A DNA stretch of 18,621 nucleotides from an uncultured Bacteroidota bacterium (GCA_903944755.1 CAJATB010000156.1:1-18621); one strand, 5' to 3'. Positions 7,010-14,324 are shown, counted from the stretch's first letter. The notes: generated from the letters alone by a model not told the origin. Program-made: numbers and translations.

Positions 7010-7855
7010 TTAGTATTTATAAAAACCTGCTCCTGTTTTAACGCCCAATTTTCCTTCCTCGACCATGCTAACTAATAAAGGACAGGGCGAGTACTTCGTA
7101 TTTCCAAATCCTTTATACATAATATCTAAAATGCTCTTACAAACATCAAGCCCGATATAATCGGCTAATTGTAATGGCCCCATTGGGTGAGCCATACCTA
7201 ATTTCATTATTTGATCAATGGTTTCAACATCGCTCACTCCCTCGGAATAGGCAATAATTGCTTCATTAATCATGGGCATTAAAATTCGGTTTGCAATAAA
7301 GCCTGGAAAATCCTTTACTACGCAAGGGATTTTATTAATTTTTTTTGTTAGCGCTACAATTGCTTCAGTGACTTCGGGATCGGTAGCGTTGCAATTTATT
7401 ATTTCAACCAATTTCATTACGGGAACTGGGTTCATAAAATGCATGCCAATAACTTTTTCTGGTCTCTGGGTAGCAGCAGCTAATTGAGCAATTGAAATAG
7501 AAGAAGTATTGCTTGCAATGATTGCAGTTGGTTTTGCGCATTGGTCAATCTTTGTAAAAATACTTTCTTTAATAGTGCTATTTTCTGTGGCAGCTTCAAT
7601 GACTAAGTCGGCTGCTGGAACGCCTGTATCAATTGAAGTATAGGTGGTTAGATTAGAGAGAGCTGTTAATTTTTCTTCAATCGTGATAACACCTTTTGAA
7701 ATTTGCCTATCCATATTTTTTTCAATAGTGGAGATAGCTTTTTCTAATGCGGCAGCCTGTGTATCAATTAAATTTACTTTAAATCCTTTTTGAATAAACA
7801 CATGGGCAATCCCATTTCCCATGGTACCGGCACCTATAACAGCAATTCTTTCCAT
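7010..7855 (-). CDS. hbd: 3-hydroxybutyryl-CoA dehydrogenase
   Basis: This enzyme oxidises or reduces 3-hydroxyacyl-CoA with NAD(P), in beta-oxidation or short-chain acyl-CoA metabolism in the cytoplasm. The 281 residues match single-domain family members. The Rossmann motif is VIGAGTMGNGIA, with Gly residues at 8, 10 and 13. Then come ASNTSSISI with Ser117, the catalytic His139 in GMHFMNPVPVMKLVEI with its Glu151 partner, Asn189 in FPGFIANRI, and the C-terminal dimer domain with MAHPMGPLQLADYIGLD. The frame is open up to 7918, but the extra 21 residues overlap the upstream gene and precede the fold, so I use the ATG at 7855. It lies 4 bases after the stop of the secreted-protein gene, probably as one transcript. 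Whether it works on 3-hydroxybutyryl-CoA specifically is inferred from family. Confidence 0.94.
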   Translation of the reverse strand: MERIAVIGAGTMGNGIAHVFIQKGFKVNLIDTQAAALEKAISTIEKNMDRQISKGVITIEEKLTALSNLTTYTSIDTGVPAADLVIEAATENSTIKESIFTKIDQCAKPTAIIASNTSSISIAQLAAATQRPEKVIGMHFMNPVPVMKLVEIINCNATDPEVTEAIVALTKKINKIPCVVKDFPGFIANRILMPMINEAIIAYSEGVSDVETIDQIMKLGMAHPMGPLQLADYIGLDVCKSILDIMYKGFGNTKYSPCPLLVSMVEEGKLGVKTGAGFYKY

Positions 7856-7859
7856 TTTT

Positions 7860-8513
7860 TTATTTTTTCGATTTATAATCGCCACGTTTCCATGAATTAA
7901 TAAAGCTTCTCCATGCACTTGGATTTAAAATATTCATAGGAGGCAATTGGCCTGCATAGTAATACTTGGAAGCTTGTTGGCTTAATGAAGCGCCAACTGC
8001 TTCGCGTCCATCAAAAGGTAAGCTGGAAAGGATAATTCTTTTTTGACTAGGGCTTGTATTTTTTCTTGCAGTTTCGTATAAGTCATCCTCATTTACTTTT
8101 GAATTCACAAAATCTCTTTCAAATTGAGCCCTTGTTGGCCTTGGTTTTAGTATGGTCGCGGGTAAAAAATTAGTATCATTCACCATTAACTGAATCACAC
8201 TATATTGGTTGCCTTCTAAATTTGCAGGAATTAAAATAGTTCTGTTTTTAAATCCTACGCAAGAGAACGTAATTTGCTCGCCTTTATTTACTGCGATTGA
8301 AAATACGCCATCGTTGTTTGTAATAGTACCTCTTCCTTTATTTTTTACGGCAACACTTGCATAAGGAATGGCCTTAAGGCTATCGGCAGTCATAATCACT
8401 CCATATAGTTGCACTACCGAGTCGCGATAAATATTGGGAACTTGTTGCCCAAATACTTGATGGGTATGTAGGCAACTAATAACTATAATAAGTAAAAGAA
8501 GGTGTTTTCTCAT
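7860..8513 (-). CDS. Secreted protein with CarboxypepD_reg-like beta-sandwich domain
   Basis: This is a 217-residue exported protein of unknown role. Residues 1-22 are a signal peptide ending near VFG. Residues about 34-125 match the carboxypeptidase-regulatory-like domain common in Bacteroidota surface proteins: LYGVIMTADSLKAIPYASV, then a TNNDGVFSIAV turn, then ITFSCVGF, and a closing VIQLMVND strand. In TonB-dependent receptors this domain precedes the plug, but here no plug or barrel follows. The last 90 residues are polar and unassigned, with Tyr- and Pro-containing stretches such as YYYAGQLPPMNILNPS. It is first in a two-gene unit with the 3-hydroxybutyryl-CoA dehydrogenase, an odd functional pairing. 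A TAATTTTA box at 8521-8528 on the same strand is a weak promoter candidate. Confidence 0.78.
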   Translation of the reverse strand: MRKHLLLLIIVISCLHTHQVFGQQVPNIYRDSVVQLYGVIMTADSLKAIPYASVAVKNKGRGTITNNDGVFSIAVNKGEQITFSCVGFKNRTILIPANLEGNQYSVIQLMVNDTNFLPATILKPRPTRAQFERDFVNSKVNEDDLYETARKNTSPSQKRIILSSLPFDGREAVGASLSQQASKYYYAGQLPPMNILNPSAWRSFINSWKRGDYKSKK

Positions 8514-8636
8514 GTAGGTGTAAAATTAAGTCAGATGGGTTGAATTATAGCACCCTTTGCTGTTTTTGTGGGGTAATTTATATTTTAATTATTCATATTG
8601 TGGCTAATAAAACTGCAAAATAAGGGTTGGTTGAGT

Positions 8637-8644
8637 TAACTTTG
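8637..8644 (+). promoter_or_regulatory. TAnnTTTG promoter box for mrp-cmk
   Basis: TAACTTTG matches the -7 consensus and predicts a start near 8648, giving a leader of about 30 bases before the ATG at 8678. It also shows that the in-frame TTG at 8627 cannot be the start on this transcript. Confidence 0.6.
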
Positions 8645-8677
8645 CATGGCTATATTTTTTTAACAAAAACTTTCAAA

Positions 8678-9772
8678 ATGACAGAGGCAGCAATATTAGC
8701 AGCGTTGAGTAATGTGCAAGAGCCAGATTTAGGCAAGGATTTGGTGACTTTGAATATGATAAAGGATTTAAAAGTAGAAGGCAATAATGTGAGTTTTACC
8801 ATAGTATTAACCACGCCAGCTTGCCCCATGAAAGATTTGATGAAAAATGCGTGTGAAAATGCTATTAAATTATTGGTGAATAAGGAAGCGCTAGTGACAG
8901 TTAATTTTACAGCAAATACTACTAGCTCAAGAAAGGGTGGAGAAGCGGAGTTAGCAAATGTGAAAAATATAATAGCAGTGGTGAGTGGGAAAGGAGGGGT
9001 TGGCAAAAGTACAGTTTCTGCAAATTTAGCATTGGCGCTTGCAGAGGGTGGAGCCAAAGTGGGATTAATGGATGCCGATATTTATGGTCCAAGCGTCCCT
9101 ATTATGTTTGGGGTTAGAGGACAAAGGCCTTTAATGAAAGACGTGGGGGGTAAGGGGGTTATTATGCCTATAGAAAAATACGGGATTAGTTTAATGAGTA
9201 TTGGTTTATTAGTGGATGAAAAAGATGCGGTAGTATGGAGAGGCCCAATGGCTAGTAGTGCTATTCGCCAATTTATTACAGATGTAGAATGGGGCGAATT
9301 GGACTATTTAGTAATTGATATGCCACCAGGCACAGGAGACATTCACTTAACCATTATGCAAACTGTGCCAGTAACTGGTGTAGTAATTGTAACAACCCCC
9401 CAGACAGTAGCTTTAGCGGATGCAAAAAAAGCAATTGCGATGTTTGGTCAGGCAAATATTAAAGTTCCGATTATTGGACTAGTTGAAAACATGGCCTATT
9501 TCACGCCAGCAGAATTGCCAAATAACAAATATTATTTATTTGGCAAAGAAGGGGGTAAAAATTTGGCAGAAGAATACGACTTGGCATTTTTAGGTCAAAT
9601 TCCATTAGTGCAAACAATACGCGAGGGCGGAGACGAAGGGGTGCCAGCAATGGTTGGAGAGGATGAAATTTCGAAAACTGCTTTACGAAATTTTGTTTCG
9701 CAGGCTGTAAGACAAATTGCAATCCGAAACGCCAATATGCCTAAAACCGAAACCATTAACGTTGTAGCTTAG
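8678..9772 (+). CDS. mrp: Mrp/ApbC-type Fe-S cluster carrier P-loop ATPase
   Basis: This is a 364-residue cytoplasmic ATPase of the Mrp/NBP35 family, which carries Fe-S clusters to target enzymes. Residues 1-80 are a MIP18/DUF59 domain with the TTPACPMKD motif (Cys49). The ATPase domain begins with the deviant Walker A motif GKGGVGKST (104-112), followed by LMDADIYGPSVP, WRGPMASSA and DMPPGTGDIHL. The CxxC pair that normally follows ENMSYF and bridges the dimer's cluster is absent: the sequence reads ENMAYFTPAELPNNKYY. I recall this substitution from other Bacteroidota Mrp proteins. The start is the ATG at 8678, which agrees with the domain start and the promoter box at 8637. cmk begins 6 bases after the stop. 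The nearby ispH product is an Fe-S enzyme and a conceivable client, which is inference. Confidence 0.94.
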   Translation: MTEAAILAALSNVQEPDLGKDLVTLNMIKDLKVEGNNVSFTIVLTTPACPMKDLMKNACENAIKLLVNKEALVTVNFTANTTSSRKGGEAELANVKNIIAVVSGKGGVGKSTVSANLALALAEGGAKVGLMDADIYGPSVPIMFGVRGQRPLMKDVGGKGVIMPIEKYGISLMSIGLLVDEKDAVVWRGPMASSAIRQFITDVEWGELDYLVIDMPPGTGDIHLTIMQTVPVTGVVIVTTPQTVALADAKKAIAMFGQANIKVPIIGLVENMAYFTPAELPNNKYYLFGKEGGKNLAEEYDLAFLGQIPLVQTIREGGDEGVPAMVGEDEISKTALRNFVSQAVRQIAIRNANMPKTETINVVA

Positions 9773-9778
9773 TTAAAT

Positions 9779-10462
9779 ATGTCTAATAAAATAATTATTG
9801 CCATTGATGGCTTTTCTTCTTGCGGTAAAAGTACATTAGCTAAAGCCTTGGCAACTAAATTGGAATATGTTTTTATTGATACAGGGGCCATGTATCGTGC
9901 CATTGCTTTGTATTTTAAGAGAAATAATATTGACCTAGCAAATTTACCTGCAGTTAATCAAGCTTTGGCTCAAATAGAATTACATTTTCAATACAATCCT
10001 GTTACTTTTAAAAGCGACATGTATTTAAATGGAGAAAATGTAGAATTAATAATTCGAGAAATGAGTATTAGTAATATAGTGAGTGAAGTTGCGGCTAATA
10101 GTGCAGTCCGAAATTTTGCGGTAGCACAACAACAAGCAATGGGGGTACATAAAGGAATTGTAATGGATGGCCGCGATATTGGTACTGTAGTTTTTCCAAA
10201 CGCAGCACTCAAAATTTTTGTTACTGCCGACCCTGCCATTAGAGCAGAAAGAAGGTTTTTAGAATTGAAAGCAGTTAACCCGGAAATCACGATGGAAGAA
10301 GTTGCAGAAAATTTACAACATCGTGATTTAATTGATAGTACAAGGGAGCATAGTCCATTAAGACAAGCCGAGGATGCCGTAGTACTTGACAATAGTAATA
10401 TTAGCAGAGAGGAGCAATTTAACCTTGCGTTAAAGTGGGCCTTTGAAAAAATTAATCCATAA
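9779..10462 (+). CDS. cmk: (d)CMP kinase
   Basis: Cytidylate kinase phosphorylates CMP and dCMP with ATP in the cytoplasm, supplying CDP and dCDP. The 227 residues match the bacterial family. The P-loop is GFSSCGKST (11-19). The acceptor-site motif DTGAMYRA follows at about 34-41, with the NMP-binding insert in the region 65-110. The conserved DGRDIGTVVFP segment starts at Asp130, and an Arg-rich lid (RAERRF) follows near residue 155. It is 6 bases downstream of mrp, so the two probably share a transcript. In many genomes cmk lies next to rpsA or ispH; here ispH is adjacent but convergent, and the two coding regions overlap by 11 bases at their 3' ends. Confidence 0.96.
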   Translation: MSNKIIIAIDGFSSCGKSTLAKALATKLEYVFIDTGAMYRAIALYFKRNNIDLANLPAVNQALAQIELHFQYNPVTFKSDMYLNGENVELIIREMSISNIVSEVAANSAVRNFAVAQQQAMGVHKGIVMDGRDIGTVVFPNAALKIFVTADPAIRAERRFLELKAVNPEITMEEVAENLQHRDLIDSTREHSPLRQAEDAVVLDNSNISREEQFNLALKWAFEKINP

Positions 10463-11684
10463 GGGTTTCCCATTTCTCAACTAGGCAGTCAAAGTAGCCC
10501 TCTATTTCATAAAAGGAAGCTATTTTGTGTATCACCGCTTCTACAACGGTATCTGGACAACTTGCCCCACTTGTAATTAATATATTTACATTAGGTTTAT
10601 TTGGCAAGAAATTATAGAGGGTGTACTCTTTCTTTGTTCTCCAGTCAGTACTTATAATTTCATTAGTACTTATAATTTTATTAACGTCGTCAATAAAAAA
10701 AGTAGGCAATTTTTGCTCGCATAATTCAACTAAATGAGAACTATTACTACTATTTTTCCCTCCCATAACAATTGCAATATCAGCAGGTGTATTAAGTAAG
10801 CCAATCACGGCGGACTGATTGTCGTTGGTTGCATAACAAAGTGTATCGCGGGTGTCTGCAAAGTGTTCGGCTAAATTAGCCAACCCGTACTTTTCTGTAA
10901 TAATTTGCTTCAAATAGTCGGAAATTGCTTGTGTATCAGTTGCTAACTGAGTAGTTTGATTTACGACACCAAATTTTTGCAAATGAATCGCAGGATTAAA
11001 ATCGGTCGAATATTTGCCCTCAAAATATTTTTCAAATTCGCTTAAAGGTAGTTCGCCTGTAATTATTTTTCCTAATTCAATTGTGTCCTTCATGTCATTC
11101 AAAATCAATGTAGGGGTATTGGAAGCTGCATGTGAAAAGGTGGCCCTTGTTTCTTCGTGCTTTGGCTTTCCGTGTATAAGAATTGAATATCCTTTTCTTG
11201 CAATTTGTTCGCTTCTATTCCAAACCTTTTCAACAAATGGACAAGTAGTATTGTACTTTTGAATATCAATTCCCTTCGCTTGTATTTTAGCTTCTAATTC
11301 TAAGGTGGTTCCAAAAGCAGGAATAATTACAACATCTTCAGCCGTTATAGTATCTAAGGAGATCAATTCATTGCCGTTGGTATCTTGCAAGAAATGCACT
11401 CCTTTTTTTAATAGGTCTTCGTTCACTTGAGGGTTATGAATCATCTCGCTTAATAAAAAAATACGCTTCCCTTTATTTTCTTCAATTGTCTTGTATGCAA
11501 TGTCAATTGCATTTTCTACCCCATAGCAAAAACCAAAATGGCGGGCTAAATGAAACTTTAATTTCCCCAAGTCTAGCAAAGTTGGACTATAGTCTTTTTT
11601 TAGTTTATCCTGTTCCTTGCGCTTTTGTTTAATGGCGCTAATTAGTCTACTTCTATAGCCATTAGGCACCTCGAATTGTTTCAT
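10452..11684 (-). CDS. ispH: 4-hydroxy-3-methylbut-2-enyl diphosphate reductase, long form
   Basis: IspH (LytB) performs the last step of the MEP isoprenoid pathway, reducing HMBPP to IPP and DMAPP with a [4Fe-4S] cluster. At 410 residues it is about 90 longer than E. coli IspH, as in other Bacteroidota. The extra length is an N-terminal extension of about 40 residues rich in Lys and Arg, plus internal and C-terminal insertions. The three cluster ligands are visible: Cys53 in GFCYGVENAI, Cys148 in TTCPFVEKVW, and Cys283 in TLCYATNDNQ. Further active-site motifs are MIHNP with His83, KHEET (175-179), GGKNSSNSSHL and SGASCPD. An 18-base tandem duplication inside the gene adds six residues near position 337-348. 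The 3' end overlaps cmk by 11 bases. The start follows a TACTTTTG promoter box. Confidence 0.95.
   Translation of the reverse strand: MKQFEVPNGYRSRLISAIKQKRKEQDKLKKDYSPTLLDLGKLKFHLARHFGFCYGVENAIDIAYKTIEENKGKRIFLLSEMIHNPQVNEDLLKKGVHFLQDTNGNELISLDTITAEDVVIIPAFGTTLELEAKIQAKGIDIQKYNTTCPFVEKVWNRSEQIARKGYSILIHGKPKHEETRATFSHAASNTPTLILNDMKDTIELGKIITGELPLSEFEKYFEGKYSTDFNPAIHLQKFGVVNQTTQLATDTQAISDYLKQIITEKYGLANLAEHFADTRDTLCYATNDNQSAVIGLLNTPADIAIVMGGKNSSNSSHLVELCEQKLPTFFIDDVNKIISTNEIISTDWRTKKEYTLYNFLPNKPNVNILITSGASCPDTVVEAVIHKIASFYEIEGYFDCLVEKWETLMD
10647..10682. repeat. 18-bp in-frame tandem duplication inside ispH
   Basis: AGTACTTATAATTTCATT (10647-10664) is followed directly by AGTACTTATAATTTTATT (10665-10682), with 17 of 18 bases identical. 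Because 18 is a multiple of three, ispH stays in frame and gains a repeated IIST peptide (IISTNEIIST on the coding strand). Confidence 0.85.
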
Positions 11685-11711
11685 CAGTTAATATTTATTG
11701 TATTACAATGG

Positions 11712-11745
11712 CAAAAGTACATAGTTCAGCTCTTTTTACCCCAAT
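11712..11745 (-). promoter_or_regulatory. Promoter for ispH
   Basis: The minus strand carries TACTTTTG at 11719-11712, a match to TAnnTTTG. An ATTG at 11745-11742, 22 bases upstream, could act as a loose -33 element. The ATG lies 27 bases after the box, giving a leader of roughly 20-24 bases. Confidence 0.5.
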
Positions 11746-11793
11746 TTTTCCTTAAACCTATTGTATTAAATAGGCATACTAGCCTCCTCTGCT

Positions 11794-11801
11794 TATCTTT
11801 G
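11794..11801 (+). promoter_or_regulatory. TAnnTTTG promoter box for the ABC-F gene
   Basis: TATCTTTG is a perfect -7 match and is followed by CGCC and the ATG at 11806. The four-base spacing predicts transcription starting at or immediately before the start codon. Confidence 0.65.
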
Positions 11802-11805
11802 CGCC

Positions 11806-13734
11806 ATGCATTATGTATCTGTAGAGTCATTGACTAAAAGTTATGGTATTACGCCTTTGTTTAAAGGCATTAGTTTTAATATTAATGAAGGCGACCGAAT
11901 TGCCTTAATTGCAAGAAATGGAGTGGGCAAAAGTACCCTTTTGCGCATATTGTCCGGAAAGGAAGTGCCAGACTCAGGCACCTGTAAAATTCACAAAGAC
12001 GTTCACTTGGTCATGTTTGAACAAGACCCTCAATTCATTGAAACGGCAAGTGTCACTCAAAACTTATTCAATCAGGAGCATCCTGTTATGAAAGCAATTA
12101 GTAATTACGAAATGGCCATGGAAAGCGAGAATGATGAAATGATTATGGATGCCATTATGGAAATGGAGGAGCGGAGTGCCTGGGATTTTGAGTCAAAAGT
12201 TAAAACAATTTTAACCCAGCTTAATATTCATCATTTGGAACAACCAGTTTCGAAATTAAGTGGCGGACAACGCAAGCGTGTTTCTTTGGCTAAAACATTA
12301 ATTCAAATTGGTTTTGAACCTAAGCATGTGTTATTGTTAATGGATGAACCTACCAATCACCTTGACTTAAATATGATTGAATGGTTAGAGAATTATTTGA
12401 TGCAAGAAAAAGTAACCTTATTACTTGTTTCGCATGACCGTTATTTCCTTGAATCGGTTACGGATGAAATTTGGGAATTAGAAAGAGAAAATTTGTACAC
12501 TTACAAAGGGGATTACGAAAACTATTTAGAAAAGAAAGCGGCAAGAATAGAATCTGAATTAGCAAGTATCGACAAAGCCAAGAATACATTTAGAAAAGAA
12601 TTGGAGTGGATGAGGAAGCAGCCCAAAGCTAGGACGACAAAGAGTAAAAGTAGGCAAGATAATTTTTACGATGTAGAAGCAAAAGCGAAACAAAAAATTG
12701 AAGAGACCAATTTGCAATTGGATATGAAGATGACCAGATTGGGCGGAAAAATTATAGAAGCAAAAAAAGTATATAAATCCTATGGGGACTTGGTGGTACT
12801 AAAAGGGTTTGATTATACATTTAGCAAAGGGGAACGTATTGGCATTGTAGGCAAGAATGGAGTAGGGAAATCGACTTTTTTACAAATACTGCAAGGTTTA
12901 ACAGAACCGGATAGCGGTAAGATAAACGTGGGAGAAACAATTGTGTTTGGACACTTTTCGCAAGAAGGCCTGACCTATAAAAAAGATATGCGTGTTATTG
13001 AATACCTTAAAACATTTGCGGAAAACTTCCCATTAGCAAGTGGCGGATCGTTAAGTGCTGCTCAGTTTTTGGAGTTGTTTTTATTTACCCCTGACAAGCA
13101 ATATACTTATTTGAGTGCATTAAGTGGAGGCGAAAAAAAGCGATTACAATTGCTTACCATTTTATTTAAAAATCCTAATTTCTTAATCCTAGATGAACCT
13201 ACCAACGACCTTGATCTTCCAACCTTGGCAGTGCTAGAGCAGTTCCTTATTGATTTTGCTGGTTGTGTATTATTGGTTTCGCATGACAGGTACTTTATGG
13301 ATAAGTTGGTAGATCACTTGTTTATATTTGAAGGCAATGGGGTAATTCGTGATTACCCAGGTAACTATACTCAATTTAGGATACTAGAAAAAAGTAAACA
13401 AAATTATGCTTCCCTTAGTTCCGATATCACAACACATAAACAGTCTTCGGAGGAAAACATAAAGACCGAAGTAGAACGAAAAATAGAAGCCCCTGTTTTA
13501 GTGGAAAAGAAAGTGGTAGAAAAAATGACTTATAAAGAAAAGCTCGAACTGGAAACGTTAAATAAAGAAATGCCGGTATTAGAAAGTAAAAAAGAAGCCA
13601 TCACGACGCAATTAAATAATCCAGTATTAAAGTACAATGAAATCACTGAGCTAAGTGAACAATTGGGTGCTTTGAATGCGCAGCTTGAGCAAGCTGAATT
13701 AAGATGGTTAGCATTAAGTGAAAAACAAAGTTAA
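11806..13734 (+). CDS. ABC-F family ATP-binding protein (Uup-like)
   Basis: This 642-residue soluble protein has two ABC ATPase domains and no membrane segments. ABC-F proteins bind the ribosome or, for Uup, nucleic acid structures; they relieve stalls or assist ribosome maturation. Domain 1 has ARNGVGKST (36-44), LSGGQRKR at 151 and LLLMDEPTNHLDL (176-188). Domain 2 has GKNGVGKST (349-357), LSGGEKKR (439-446) and LDEPTNDLDL (462-471). Both keep the Walker B Glu and the VSHDRYF switch. The linker (about 240-320) is basic and helical and contains KQPKARTTKSKSRQ, as in Uup/EttA relatives. The C-terminal 75 residues form a charged coiled coil like the Uup C-terminal domain. The first Walker A begins with Ala36 where Gly is usual. 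Nothing nearby points to antibiotic resistance. Confidence 0.93.
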   Translation: MHYVSVESLTKSYGITPLFKGISFNINEGDRIALIARNGVGKSTLLRILSGKEVPDSGTCKIHKDVHLVMFEQDPQFIETASVTQNLFNQEHPVMKAISNYEMAMESENDEMIMDAIMEMEERSAWDFESKVKTILTQLNIHHLEQPVSKLSGGQRKRVSLAKTLIQIGFEPKHVLLLMDEPTNHLDLNMIEWLENYLMQEKVTLLLVSHDRYFLESVTDEIWELERENLYTYKGDYENYLEKKAARIESELASIDKAKNTFRKELEWMRKQPKARTTKSKSRQDNFYDVEAKAKQKIEETNLQLDMKMTRLGGKIIEAKKVYKSYGDLVVLKGFDYTFSKGERIGIVGKNGVGKSTFLQILQGLTEPDSGKINVGETIVFGHFSQEGLTYKKDMRVIEYLKTFAENFPLASGGSLSAAQFLELFLFTPDKQYTYLSALSGGEKKRLQLLTILFKNPNFLILDEPTNDLDLPTLAVLEQFLIDFAGCVLLVSHDRYFMDKLVDHLFIFEGNGVIRDYPGNYTQFRILEKSKQNYASLSSDITTHKQSSEENIKTEVERKIEAPVLVEKKVVEKMTYKEKLELETLNKEMPVLESKKEAITTQLNNPVLKYNEITELSEQLGALNAQLEQAELRWLALSEKQS

Positions 13735-13752
13735 AACATCCCAACTATTTTT

Positions 13753-13782
13753 TGAGGCATTGAGTCCCTTTAAATGAGGCAT
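13753..13782. repeat. Paired TGAGGCAT direct repeats upstream of the HTH gene
   Basis: TGAGGCAT occurs at 13753-13760 and again at 13775-13782. The 22-base period is about two helical turns, so both copies face the same side of the DNA. They lie 70-99 bases before the HTH gene in a 117-base gap and could be binding sites. Chance is also possible for an 8-mer pair. Confidence 0.45.
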
Positions 13783-13851
13783 AAGTATTAATCGATATAT
13801 AAAGAAAGTTTATAATTTGGATTTGTTCTTAAACAATTTAAATTAATAACT

Positions 13852-14271
13852 ATGAAACCAATTGAAAGGATCTCGATGTACTTAAAGTTCAGATCAATCA
13901 CTCCGCATGCATTTGAAAAAAAGATCCTGCTTTCTAATGGCTATTTTTCAAAGCAATTAAGAAATCAAGGGTCAGTTGGTTCGGATATTCTTATTAAAAT
14001 TCACGCACGTTATGCCGATTTAGATATTTTATGGGTACTTACGGGCGAAGGTCAAATGATTCATGAATTAGCACTAGAACAGCAGCATACTATGCAGGTG
14101 GATGAATTTACCATGAAGTATGAAACAGAGAATAGGAAATTAAAGACATTAGAATCGAATGTAGAAAACTTGCATACTGTATTAAAAGACAAAGAGAAGA
14201 TTATTTCACTTTATGAATTCATGCTTAACAATAATAACAATAGGTCGGTTACCATTGGCGATTTAGTATAA
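13852..14271 (+). CDS. Small HTH (phage-repressor-like) protein with coiled-coil tail
   Basis: This is a 139-residue protein of unknown target. Residues 1-70 match the small XRE/Cro-like DNA-binding domain common in Bacteroidota, with a start like IERISMYLKFRSIT. The recognition region is about 27-46 (LSNGYFSKQL, then GSVGSDILIKI), and the domain closes with LDILWVLTGEGQM. Residues about 83-125 are charged and heptad-like (MKYETENRKLKTLE, then LKDKEKIISLYEFML), suggesting a dimerising coiled coil. A run of five Asn (126-130) and a short tail follow. The domain is found both in phage repressors and in stand-alone chromosomal regulators. No phage gene is nearby, so I favour a chromosomal regulator. 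The gene is monocistronic: a gap of 117 bases precedes it and a bidirectional terminator follows. Paired direct repeats upstream could be its own operator. Confidence 0.85.
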   Translation: MKPIERISMYLKFRSITPHAFEKKILLSNGYFSKQLRNQGSVGSDILIKIHARYADLDILWVLTGEGQMIHELALEQQHTMQVDEFTMKYETENRKLKTLESNVENLHTVLKDKEKIISLYEFMLNNNNNRSVTIGDLV

Positions 14272-14278
14272 TATGGCG

Positions 14279-14324
14279 TACAATAAAAATCCTGCTAATA
14301 ATTCATAGCAGGATTTTTATTGTA
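14279..14324. terminator. Bidirectional terminator between the HTH gene and gcvP
   Basis: TACAATAAAAATCCTGCTA (14279-14297) is the exact reverse complement of 14306-14324, giving a perfect 19-bp stem with an 8-base loop. The stem has a GC-richer top (TCCTGCTA) and A/T-rich flanks that supply T tracts on both strands. It begins 7 bases after the HTH stop and ends 19 bases before the gcvP stop, as expected for convergent genes sharing one terminator. Confidence 0.92.

Noticed and set aside
7856..7918. Longer N-terminus for the 3-hydroxybutyryl-CoA dehydrogenase
   Set aside because: It would overlap the upstream gene by 59 bases and place 21 odd residues before the Rossmann motif that normally begins within the first ten residues.
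8627..8677. TTG start for mrp at 8627
   Set aside because: It lies upstream of the TAACTTTG box at 8637, which would be inside the coding region; the ATG at 8678 matches the usual start of the DUF59 domain.
9988..10473. 161-codon open frame on the minus strand opposite cmk
   Set aside because: It is fully antisense to a conserved gene, has low-complexity Ser/Leu/Thr-rich translation and no recognisable domain. It is a shadow of cmk codon usage.
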